From Bacteroidia bacterium (GTDB lineage Bacteria > Bacteroidota > Bacteroidia > AKYH767-A > OLB10), in NCBI GenBank assembly GCA_023262505.1, contig JALRAP010000004.1, forward strand, positions 1 to 64,000: a stretch of DNA of 64,000 nucleotides, written 5' to 3'. The notes below the pieces were generated by a model. That model did not search any database. It was not told the DNA's origin and worked only from the letters and a program-made list of their open reading frames with translations. Below are positions 10,253 through 19,195 of the stretch, piece after piece. A program made the translations under genes and the position numbers. Position 1 is the stretch's first letter; every line of letters starts with the position of its first letter.

Positions 10253-11428
10253 ATGATAGGCATCACCACCAACATTAAAATAGCAGTAGGGATTTGGCGC
10301 GCATTCCTAATTACTCCAGGAGGCGAGTTGCCTTTTGTGATGGAAATTTCGAAAAACGATTCTGCCTATGTTTTTCAAATTGCGAACGGCCCTGAAAAGA
10401 TGATGCTTGACGAGGTTCGCATGGAGGGTGATTCCATATTTGTACGCTTTCCCGTTTATGAATCGGAATTGCGGCTGAAGGTTGTAACCACAAACGAGCT
10501 AGAAGGGAATTACATCAATCTCACGCGCACTACCAATGCCGCCATTCCAATGCGTGCCTATTACAATGCCGGACCTCGATTTTATATCCGCAGCAAAGAG
10601 CCTTCGAAGAGTGTTGACGGCAGATGGTCGGTGATGTTTGGAGCCGGCACCAAAGACAGCTCATTTGCCGTTGGCGTGTTTAAGCAAGATGGGGGCATTG
10701 TGAACGGCACATTTTTAACTGCGTCTGGTGATTACCGTTATTTGGAAGGTGTGGTGGATGGAGATAGCCTGTTCCTTTCCGCGTTCGATGGGGTTTTCGT
10801 ATACCTCATCAAAGCGAAAGTACGATCAAATACGATGGAAGGGGTTTTTTACTCGGGGGCACACCGACAAATCGGTTTTACAGGCTTCCGCGATGAGCAG
10901 GCCGCTCTTCCCGACCCCACCAATGTAACCAAGTACAAGCATTACGATAAGGCCTTCGTGTTACGGTTTCCTGATACTGACAGCATCATGGTGGACTTGA
11001 AAGATGAACGATTCAAAGGCAAGCCTGTGATCATTCAGATACTTGGGTCCTGGTGTCCTAATTGTTTGGATGAATCTGAATTCCTACAAAGTTACTACAC
11101 AAGAAACCGCGAGCGTGGCGTAGAAATCATCGGATTGTCTTTCGAAAAAACAGACGACTTTGCACGAGCAGCCAACAACGTAAAGAGATTGAAATCAAGG
11201 CTGGGTATAACCTATCCCATGTTGGTTTGTGCCAATCGCGACAAGTTGCAGTCGGTTTTGCCTGACCTCGACAACTTCCGTGCATTTCCGACAAGCATTT
11301 ACCTTGACAAGAACCATCGTGTCCGTAAAATTTATTCGGGATTTTCAGGCAAAGCCACCGGAGCTGAATTTGAACGTTTCAAGGATGATTTTTCGATGTT
11401 CATGGACAAATTATTGTCGGAGCATTAA
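10253..11428 (+). CDS. TlpA-like thioredoxin-fold protein (AhpC/TSA-type)
   Basis: ORF 391 aa; PVIIQILGSWCPNCLDESEFLQSYYTRNRERGVEIIGLSFEK; no N-terminal signal peptide in the predicted protein. Confidence 0.85.
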   Translation: MIGITTNIKIAVGIWRAFLITPGGELPFVMEISKNDSAYVFQIANGPEKMMLDEVRMEGDSIFVRFPVYESELRLKVVTTNELEGNYINLTRTTNAAIPMRAYYNAGPRFYIRSKEPSKSVDGRWSVMFGAGTKDSSFAVGVFKQDGGIVNGTFLTASGDYRYLEGVVDGDSLFLSAFDGVFVYLIKAKVRSNTMEGVFYSGAHRQIGFTGFRDEQAALPDPTNVTKYKHYDKAFVLRFPDTDSIMVDLKDERFKGKPVIIQILGSWCPNCLDESEFLQSYYTRNRERGVEIIGLSFEKTDDFARAANNVKRLKSRLGITYPMLVCANRDKLQSVLPDLDNFRAFPTSIYLDKNHRVRKIYSGFSGKATGAEFERFKDDFSMFMDKLLSEH

Positions 11429-11497
11429 GCGACCTAAATCGCCCTTGCACGATGTGGGTTTATTTCGTAGGTTTACCCACTACGAACACACAAACCC

Positions 11498-14335
11498 ATG
11501 CTTAAACGATTATTATTCCTAGGAGCTATTTGTCTGCCTTTTACAGGCATGTCACAATGCACCACCACCAACGCCACATCATGCCAATGCCTTACCCCGG
11601 GTTCAACCAATTGCGACCTGCTACCCGATATCATTGCGGCCAGGCCGCCCTTGTTGGTGTCGGGCACTAGTGGAGTTATTGAATATTCTCAAACCGGTAA
11701 TGGAGCTGAAAACGGTCGCTTGAGGATTTCCGTATCGACCCCGAACATAGGTCGTGGTCCATTGGAGATTCGCACAACCTCCACCTATATCTGCGGTACG
11801 GATACCATTACTGGAACGGCTCCAACCACTTGTCCCAATACAGGTCTGCCACCTCGTCAACTCATCAAGCAGCGCGTTTATCATAAAACGGGCAGTGCGA
11901 TGACCTACTATGATCGTGATGCAGGCTCTATGACCTATCATCCCACACATGGACATATGCACGTGGATGATTGGGGCGTTTTCACATTGCGCACGCAGTC
12001 GAACGACCCGAATCCGCTGAATTGGCCTATCGTTGGCAACGGAGCCAAGCTGGCATTTTGCCTTATGGACTATGGTTCATGCTCCACTTACAATGGGCAT
12101 TGTGTTGATTCTTTAGGCAACACCCTTACCAGCACCAACTTCCCCAATTTCGGTCTGGGAGGCGGCTCCTACAATTGCTCTCCAACCGTGCAAGGTATAT
12201 CATCCGGTTATACCGATATTTATTACCAAGGCTTGGACGGCATGTATATCACCATTCCTCCAGGCACTTGCAATGGGCAATATTACATAGTGGTACAATT
12301 GGACCCGTACAACTATTTCCTCGAAGAGAAAGAATCGAACAATGTGATTGTGGTACCATATACTTTGACCCAGCAAGGCGGTGTTATTCCAACAGTGACC
12401 GCATCAGGCAGTACTACGATTTGCACGGGTGGCAGCGTTACGCTTACATCCTCAACGGCATCCACATACTTATGGTCTACAGGCGCCACCACCCAATCCA
12501 TCAATGTTTCGCAGCAGGGTGTTTACACGGTTACCACTAATCCAACCTCGGCTTGTCCGATGGCATCTACTCCTATGACCGTTACAGAACTGCAGATGCC
12601 TGTTACGGCATCGGTTACCGATTCGGTGATTTGTTCGGGAGAAACTGTTTCCTTGAATGCTTCAGTCACCAATCCGCCAACAACTGTGGTACAAGCCACT
12701 TTCTCCAACAATAACACATATGCCATCCCCGATAATAACCCGAATGGCGTTTACTCCCCCATCACGGTAAGTGGCATCAACCCGACCACATTAAGTACGG
12801 GCATTGTGGTTTCGGCTAGAGTGAACATCACCCACACGTATGACGGCGACTTGGTATTATACTTGATTTCGCCATCTGGAACATCTGTAATGCTCAGTAA
12901 CCGCCGTGGAGGAAGCGGAGACAATTTCACCAACACGGTATTCACTATGTCGGCCTCTACAGCCATAAGCTCCGGTACTGCTCCGTTCAACGGAAGTTTC
13001 ATACCTGATGGAAGTATTTCGAATTTCACAGGAAACGCCAATGGTACATGGCAGTTGCGCGCAGTGGATGCAGCTGGTAGCGATGTGGGTAATATCACCT
13101 CCTGGACTTTGACATTGAAAAACACCATACCATCATCATTGCAATACATCTGGGGATCGAACCCATCAGGTTTTACCGCAAACACTGCAGCTGCAAGTTT
13201 AACCCCTGCCGTATCCGGCACATACACCGTGAATGTTACCGATGCCGCCAACGGTTGTTCCGGTTCGGATTCGGTATTTGTACAAGTAGACGCCACTCCA
13301 TCCGCCCCCTATCCTCTCAATGGCCCCGCATTGGCTTGCGTTGGAACAACACTGAATTATTATGTGAACAACAACCCGAATATCAATTACTACAATTGGA
13401 CTGTGCCTGCTGGAACCACGATCGTATCAGGACAAGGAACTAATTCGATACAAGTCAGTTTTTCATCGAGTTTCACATCGGGTGATGTTTGTGTAACGGC
13501 TAAACGAGGAGACTGTGTATCGCCTCCTAGGTGCAAAACGGTAACCAAACATACAGCTGTCAGACCGGGTTTGATACAAGGAGAGCTGAGTGGACATTGC
13601 ATGACAACTTCCGCAGCGTTAAGTGTGGCCCCAGTTAGTTACGCGGTTTCTTACCAATGGACTCCACCTTCGGGTTTGACAGTCACCTCCGGACAAGGAA
13701 CAAATGCCATCACATTCTCTACCGCTTCTGGATTCACTTCCGGCTCGCTTTGTGTGACTTCCAACAATGGTTGTATGAACAGCACATCGCGTTGCTCAAC
13801 CGTATACGCCACACCAGCAAAACCAACTATAAGCGGGCCGGTGAGTGTTTGTTCTAACCAGACCAGTGTTGCATACACCGCAACAACAAGCGCAGGCGCC
13901 ACATATTACAAATGGACAGGACCGAGTGGATCATCTGTTTCTAGCGGCCAAGGCACTACGGCTGCTGTTTTGAATTTCGGTACCAATGCGGGCAATGTTT
14001 CCTGTGCAGCGAAAAACGCTTGTGGCATTCGAGGAACCACCTATTATGCGGTATCTATGCCCTGCCGCATAGAAGAATCGGTTACTCCTTTAGAAGTTGA
14101 TGTGCAACCAAATCCAACATCGGGAATCACCGTATTGGAGTTGACTGGTGGAGCATTATTGAAAACGCGTGTGACCTTGTATGACCTTCTGGGACGCGAG
14201 AAAATGCAAAAAGAGATGGAACCGAGTTTAAGTCGTCAAGTGTCACTTGATCTGACTTCTTTCCCAAAAGGTATTTACCTGCTGGAGTTGATCAATGGAG
14301 CTGAAATCAAAAGCCTTCGAATAGTAGTGGAATGA
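11498..14335 (+). CDS. Secreted lysyl-oxidase-like protein with P-domain, PKD/Ig-like repeats and T9SS type A sorting domain
   Basis: ORF 945 aa; MTYHPTHGHMHVDDWGVFTLR...KLAFCLMDYGSC...YTDIYYQGLDGMYITIPPGTCNGQYYIVVQLDPYNYFLEEKESNNVIVVPY; VSARVNITHTYDGDLVLYLISPSGTSVMLSNRRGGSGDNF (P-domain); VQPNPTSGITVLEL...GIYLLELINGAEIKSLRIVVE C-terminus. Confidence 0.88.
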   Translation: MLKRLLFLGAICLPFTGMSQCTTTNATSCQCLTPGSTNCDLLPDIIAARPPLLVSGTSGVIEYSQTGNGAENGRLRISVSTPNIGRGPLEIRTTSTYICGTDTITGTAPTTCPNTGLPPRQLIKQRVYHKTGSAMTYYDRDAGSMTYHPTHGHMHVDDWGVFTLRTQSNDPNPLNWPIVGNGAKLAFCLMDYGSCSTYNGHCVDSLGNTLTSTNFPNFGLGGGSYNCSPTVQGISSGYTDIYYQGLDGMYITIPPGTCNGQYYIVVQLDPYNYFLEEKESNNVIVVPYTLTQQGGVIPTVTASGSTTICTGGSVTLTSSTASTYLWSTGATTQSINVSQQGVYTVTTNPTSACPMASTPMTVTELQMPVTASVTDSVICSGETVSLNASVTNPPTTVVQATFSNNNTYAIPDNNPNGVYSPITVSGINPTTLSTGIVVSARVNITHTYDGDLVLYLISPSGTSVMLSNRRGGSGDNFTNTVFTMSASTAISSGTAPFNGSFIPDGSISNFTGNANGTWQLRAVDAAGSDVGNITSWTLTLKNTIPSSLQYIWGSNPSGFTANTAAASLTPAVSGTYTVNVTDAANGCSGSDSVFVQVDATPSAPYPLNGPALACVGTTLNYYVNNNPNINYYNWTVPAGTTIVSGQGTNSIQVSFSSSFTSGDVCVTAKRGDCVSPPRCKTVTKHTAVRPGLIQGELSGHCMTTSAALSVAPVSYAVSYQWTPPSGLTVTSGQGTNAITFSTASGFTSGSLCVTSNNGCMNSTSRCSTVYATPAKPTISGPVSVCSNQTSVAYTATTSAGATYYKWTGPSGSSVSSGQGTTAAVLNFGTNAGNVSCAAKNACGIRGTTYYAVSMPCRIEESVTPLEVDVQPNPTSGITVLELTGGALLKTRVTLYDLLGREKMQKEMEPSLSRQVSLDLTSFPKGIYLLELINGAEIKSLRIVVE

Positions 14336-15573
14336 TAAAGCTTCGCATTTTCATAATTGCATGTTGGCTGTTAACTGCCACTACAGGCATATCGCAGCAG
14401 GCATGGACCTTTTTCAATACTGCTAATTCGCCACTACCTGAGAATTCGGTGCGCTGCATTGCATCAACTCCTAGTGGCATCGTGTGGATTGGAACCGATT
14501 ACGGACTAGCTTCCTATGATGGTAGCATTTGGACTGTTTACAACACGATGAATTCAGGCATACCTGACAACTCGATACGGTCTCTATTGATTGACGGCAA
14601 TATTGTTTGGGTGGGCACTTTCATGGGTGGTCTGGCGCGTTTCGACGGAACCATATGGAACATTTACAACACAACCAACTCTTTCATACCTGATGATTTC
14701 GTAAGGTCGCTTGCGCGTGACACCGCTGGAAATATCTGGGTAGGGACTATTGGAGGCCTTGGATTTTTCGATGGCACTACTTGGACCATATTCAATATGA
14801 ACAACACGCCATTGCTTTCGAACAACATAAGCGGACTTTGGAGTGACTCTCTCGGCACAATCGTAGGCACCATCAACGGAGGGGTAGGAATTTTTACCAA
14901 TGGAAATTGGCAGCATTTCTCCATTTGGAATTCGAATTTGCCAGACAACTCGAGTCTCGGAGTTGTACGTGATACGGCAGGGGTTCCCTGGTTTTCGACG
15001 CCTGCCAACGGACTAACGGCTTATGTAGGTGGCATCCAGTTTTTGACTTTCAGTACGGCCACATCCGGTATCTCATCCAACAGCACCACAGGCTTGGCAT
15101 ATAGGCCACAAAGCGATGAGATTTGGCTCGGATCAAGCGATGAGGGTCTCATCCGCAAGAGCGGACTTAATTTCACGAGCTATGGAACCACCAATACAAT
15201 ATTGCCTGATGATGTGGTTCAATGTGTGCATGTGGATGCCCAAGGAATTGTGTGGGCGGGCATGCAGACCGGAGGTGTAGTAAGATTGGATCCGGACTTG
15301 CTGATGAACCTGGCTAACATTGAAAGTTCTGAAAAGGTATTTGTGTACCCGAATCCTGCCACAGATTTCTTGCGTATCGACTTTGAATCCATCGAGGCAG
15401 CAGAAGTATCAGTGTTTGACTGCCTTGGTGCAAAAGTTAGGGAGAATCATTTCGAAGGTCCAAACCAACAAATTACCATTGACGTTTCGGGCCTGATGGC
15501 TGGTCGCTATCAAGTATTAATAAGACGCGGCGGACAAACCTACACTGCTGGTTTTATGAAAATGGGTCACTAA
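14332..15573 (+). CDS. Two-component-regulator-type propeller protein with T9SS sorting domain
   Basis: ORF 413 aa; repeated NSPLPENSVRCIASTPSGIVWIGTDYGLASYDG units; VYPNPATDFLRIDF C-terminal sorting domain; 4-nt overlap with upstream gene. Confidence 0.88.
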   Translation: MIKLRIFIIACWLLTATTGISQQAWTFFNTANSPLPENSVRCIASTPSGIVWIGTDYGLASYDGSIWTVYNTMNSGIPDNSIRSLLIDGNIVWVGTFMGGLARFDGTIWNIYNTTNSFIPDDFVRSLARDTAGNIWVGTIGGLGFFDGTTWTIFNMNNTPLLSNNISGLWSDSLGTIVGTINGGVGIFTNGNWQHFSIWNSNLPDNSSLGVVRDTAGVPWFSTPANGLTAYVGGIQFLTFSTATSGISSNSTTGLAYRPQSDEIWLGSSDEGLIRKSGLNFTSYGTTNTILPDDVVQCVHVDAQGIVWAGMQTGGVVRLDPDLLMNLANIESSEKVFVYPNPATDFLRIDFESIEAAEVSVFDCLGAKVRENHFEGPNQQITIDVSGLMAGRYQVLIRRGGQTYTAGFMKMGH

Positions 15574-16964
15574 TTATACCGCTTTTTCCAGAGGTCATTG
15601 AATGACTCGCGAGCGGGCTCTGGCATTTTGCGCAAGCCATTGCTAGATTTGAAAAACAGCTCATCCAAGAAGTATCTGCGCGGCTTCAGTGTTTTCCACT
15701 TAGGGCTATCGCGTTTAATCATGGCATTTCGCCACAAAGTGAAGAAAATCCGCTCAGCGGAAAATGCTGTTTCCTGTTCCGCTTTTTTACGACGGTTGTC
15801 GAGTAATAGCTTATTGAAATTGATATTTACAGGGCACTGTTCCGTATCGGCGCCACTTAGCGTGGATAGGTCGCTGAAGAACCCGTGGCTCTTCATACCG
15901 TTCAAAACGGGTTCTACCACTGTGGCAGGTGGTCCCATGCGTGTGGAATGATAGGTTTGACCACCTATGACTGAGTATACGGGATCGGCGTATTGGCAGG
16001 CACCGCATCGAATACAAGACATTACGCCTCTTTGCACCTCGTCGGCAATCACATCAGTGCGGCCATTATCGATGAGCACCACGATCATCTGTTCGGGTCC
16101 GTCTACCTCATCCGCTCTACGCGGACCCCAAAGTATGGAATTGTATGAAGTGACCTGTTGGCCTGTTCCATAGGTGGCCAGCAAAGGCCACATGGTTTGG
16201 AGGTCTTTGACCGAAGGCAATATTTTATCGATTCCAGCCAAGACGATATGAATCTTGGACCGTGAAGCGGCGAGCATCACATTTCCCTCGTTCTCGGTGA
16301 TGGTAATGGCTCCCTCGTCGGCGAGCAGGAAATTGGCGCCTGTGATGCCAACATCGGGCGCCAGGTACTTTTCGCGGATATGGTCGGCGGCACGCAGCGA
16401 AAGCTCGATGGCTTGTGCCGAATTGGTTTTAATTCCCACTTTATTGAAGAGATAGCGCACCTCTTCCGGGCTTTTGTGGAGTGCAGGCATCACCATATGT
16501 GAAGGCTCCTCCTTAGCGAGTTGAAGTATGAACTGGCCCAGGTCTGTTTCAGTCCAAGTCACTCCAGCCGTTTGCATTGCTTGACCTAGTCCGATTTCAT
16601 CGGCGGTTAGGGATTTGGATTTTACCACCACTTTGGCCTGCGCTTTCTGTATGATGGCATTGATTTCGGCACAAGCCTCGGCCGCGTCGCGGGCCCAAAT
16701 GACCTTGCCACCCGATTTGATGAATGTTGACTCGAATTGGATGAGGTATTTTTCGAGATCGTTGATGGACTTCCAGCGGATATGCGCGGCGCGGCGGCGT
16801 GCCGCCTCTAGATCTGTGAATTGCTTGAGGGCCTCGCCAAACGACTTTTTATAGTTTCGACGAGCATGGTCGATGTGGCCGTGCAGCTCCACATCGTTGA
16901 TACGGGATGCTGTTTCTTTCAGAAAGGTTTCGTAGAAGGCGGTCTCCGACATATTCGAGACCAA
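15570..16964 (-). CDS. LutB/LldF-like lactate utilization protein (LUD domain) with incomplete ferredoxin motifs
   Basis: ORF 464 aa; VVKSKSLTADEIGLGQAMQTAGV...MSCIRCGACQYADPVYSVIGGQTYHS...LSTLSGADTEQCPVNINFNKLLLDNRR. Confidence 0.9.
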   Translation of the reverse strand: MVSNMSETAFYETFLKETASRINDVELHGHIDHARRNYKKSFGEALKQFTDLEAARRRAAHIRWKSINDLEKYLIQFESTFIKSGGKVIWARDAAEACAEINAIIQKAQAKVVVKSKSLTADEIGLGQAMQTAGVTWTETDLGQFILQLAKEEPSHMVMPALHKSPEEVRYLFNKVGIKTNSAQAIELSLRAADHIREKYLAPDVGITGANFLLADEGAITITENEGNVMLAASRSKIHIVLAGIDKILPSVKDLQTMWPLLATYGTGQQVTSYNSILWGPRRADEVDGPEQMIVVLIDNGRTDVIADEVQRGVMSCIRCGACQYADPVYSVIGGQTYHSTRMGPPATVVEPVLNGMKSHGFFSDLSTLSGADTEQCPVNINFNKLLLDNRRKKAEQETAFSAERIFFTLWRNAMIKRDSPKWKTLKPRRYFLDELFFKSSNGLRKMPEPARESFNDLWKKRYN

Positions 16965-17079
16965 AGTTACCTTAATGTTAAAAGGCGACCGAACTAGGTG
17001 GTTGGCTAAGTTTTAACACACATTTCAACAATCCGATGTGCCAATTGAGATGATGTTTAGGGGTAGTGGGAGGCGGTTT

Positions 17080-17238
17080 TCAGTGGCAGTAACAGTGGCA
17101 AGTGGCAAGTGGCAAGTGGCAAGTGACAAGTGACAATAGGAGGCAGCAGAGGGCGGAAGTCCGATTGCTATCGGACCGATAGCTATCGGGCGGGAAGCAG
17201 CCGACAGTACTTGTTACTTATTACTTGTCACATATTAC
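17080..17238. repeat. Heptad repeat element: (GTGRCAA)6 - palindromic core - (TTRTYAC)4
   Basis: gtggcaa x4 + gtgacaa x2 at 17095-17136; CCGATTGCTATCGG and CCGATAGCTATCGG palindromes at 17161-17189; ttgttac ttattac ttgtcac atattac at 17211-17238. Confidence 0.85.
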
Positions 17239-17828
17239 TTCTTTAGCAGAGCGAGCAATTCGGATTGGATGGCTTGTTGTTTGTTCTGGGCATACCAGCG
17301 ATGGAGTTCTTCGGCATAATTATCAGCAGTAACGGGATCGGATTTGAGCTTTTCAACCAACACCTGTGCCTCTTTTGGACGTGGTCCCCATGTGCCCAAA
17401 ACCTTGAAGGCTGAATCCAATTGAATCAATATGGGTATGGAACGACTAACGTCATTGGTCAGATGGGCATCCATGAGGTCGGGATTTTGATCGCGGTAGG
17501 CAAGTCGCAGCTCGATCAGGCCCATGGATGATTCAGCAATTCGGGCAATCAGAGGTAGTGATTGGGAAACATCTCCACACCAAGGCTCCACAATCATCAG
17601 CCATTTAACCGAATGCGGCATCCTGGCAACGGCATGAAGCAAAGTCTCTGTTGGGACAAATTTTTGGTAAAGCCGTGAGTTGCGCTGCAAATTCAGGGGC
17701 AAATATTGGGCATAGGAGCCATAAAGACTATGGGAACCATGCTGCATAGCATATTTAAAATCAGCTAAATACTGTTCAAATCCAATAGCTTTATTGAAAT
17801 GCGATCGATAGTCCTCTGGCGTCATCAT
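17235..17828 (-). CDS. Thioredoxin family protein
   Basis: ORF from MMTPEDYRSHFNKAIGFEQYL; HSVKWLMIVEPWCGDVSQSLPLIARIAE. Confidence 0.88.
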   Translation of the reverse strand: MMTPEDYRSHFNKAIGFEQYLADFKYAMQHGSHSLYGSYAQYLPLNLQRNSRLYQKFVPTETLLHAVARMPHSVKWLMIVEPWCGDVSQSLPLIARIAESSMGLIELRLAYRDQNPDLMDAHLTNDVSRSIPILIQLDSAFKVLGTWGPRPKEAQVLVEKLKSDPVTADNYAEELHRWYAQNKQQAIQSELLALLKK

Positions 17829-17924
17829 GATTGAAAATCGAAGCAAAAATAGGACGGAATTGGGTGTCACTCTCAGACTCGTATTTGCTTCTTATGTTTG
17901 TAATAAATTGTCTAAAGAGAAATT

Positions 17925-19133
17925 TTGATTAAAGAAATGGAGTCCGCCAAACATGAACAAGCCCGTATCCGGCGTTTGCGTGAGTATGCCATTTTAGACA
18001 CCTTACCAGAAGAGGATTTCGATAACATTACTCGGATTGCGTCAGCCATCTGCCAAACACCTATCGCATTGATCAGTTTGGTGGATGTCGACCGCCAATG
18101 GTTCAAATCTGCCGTAGGCTTGTCTGAACGTGAGACTCCTTTGGAGGCTTCGTTTTGTGCCCGAGCCATCCAAGACCCAAGTCATGTGCTCACCGTAGCG
18201 GATGCTACTTTGGATGAGCGGTTTTCGAATACGCCCTTGGTAACAGGAAGTCCGAGTATTCGTTTTTACTCGGGAGTTCCGTTGATTGATGCGGAAGGAT
18301 TTGCATTGGGAACCTTGTGCATAATCGATCAAAAGCCTAGGCAAGCTTTGACAGAAGAGCAAGAGGGCTCTTTAAAGGCTTTGGCGTCTCAAGTCATTCG
18401 ACTGCTGGAATTGCGACTACGCAACAAAGAGATTCAAGCTGTTTCGGAGCGATTGATGGAAAAAAACGATGAACTTCACCAATTCGCTCTGACGCTTTCT
18501 CACGACATCAAATCGCCCCTTGCGGGGATTCAGCAGTTGGCAGAGTTGGTTCAAGAAAATATGCCTAAGGAGGCAAACTCCAAGGTACACACGTCTATTG
18601 AAATGATACGGGCAACAGGATTGAAGTTGCAGGAGATGATTGGAGCTGTATTGGATTATTACCGTCTTGGGGAACATACTGATTCGGAGCCTGAGGTAAT
18701 AGATATCAAATCCTTTTTGAAAGAAAATGCGGCATTGGCCCTTGACTCCCTGCAAGGTAAGTACGAGGTGACGACCGATGTGGAAAAAGTGATCTACAAG
18801 AAAGCCGTTTTGCAATTGGTTTTGTTGAATTTGATTGAAAACGCTTTCCGGCACAACGTGAACGAAGACTTGTTGATTCGTATCATAGCCGAAAAAAGGG
18901 ATAACTTCATTCGGATTGCAGTTCAGGACAACGGTCAAGGCATCGATCCTGAAATGCTGAGCCAGATGAACCGGCTTTTCAATTCTCCCAACAAAGTGGA
19001 TCGTTTTGGAAGGAGGAGTTATGGAATGGGGTTGGTCAAGGTCCGCAAATTGTTGGAGACTGAAGGCTCTGAATTGCAGATAGAATCTGAACCAAGTAAG
19101 GGGTCGGTGTTCTATTTCGATATTCCCGCATGA
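17925..19133 (+). CDS. GAF domain sensor histidine kinase
   Basis: ORF 402 aa; RLREYAILDTLPEEDFDNITRIASAICQTPIALISLVD (GAF), LSHDIKSPLAGIQQL (HisKA), NGQGIDPEMLSQM and SYGMGLVKVRKLLE (HATPase). Confidence 0.94.
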   Translation: MIKEMESAKHEQARIRRLREYAILDTLPEEDFDNITRIASAICQTPIALISLVDVDRQWFKSAVGLSERETPLEASFCARAIQDPSHVLTVADATLDERFSNTPLVTGSPSIRFYSGVPLIDAEGFALGTLCIIDQKPRQALTEEQEGSLKALASQVIRLLELRLRNKEIQAVSERLMEKNDELHQFALTLSHDIKSPLAGIQQLAELVQENMPKEANSKVHTSIEMIRATGLKLQEMIGAVLDYYRLGEHTDSEPEVIDIKSFLKENAALALDSLQGKYEVTTDVEKVIYKKAVLQLVLLNLIENAFRHNVNEDLLIRIIAEKRDNFIRIAVQDNGQGIDPEMLSQMNRLFNSPNKVDRFGRRSYGMGLVKVRKLLETEGSELQIESEPSKGSVFYFDIPA

Positions 19134-19142
19134 ACCTTACTT

Positions 19143-19150
19143 AACTTTGC
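19143..19150 (+). promoter_or_regulatory. Bacteroidota -7 promoter motif (TAACTTTG)
   Basis: TAnnTTTG consensus upstream of the pirin gene. Confidence 0.45.
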
Positions 19151-19195
19151 TTGTGGATATTTGTTTAATACATCCATCATCTAAAACATAACACC

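Noticed and set aside
12751-13296. 181-aa minus ORF inside the lysyl-oxidase-like gene
   Set aside because: Shadow ORF opposite a Thr/Ser/Gly-rich repeat protein; no start or family support
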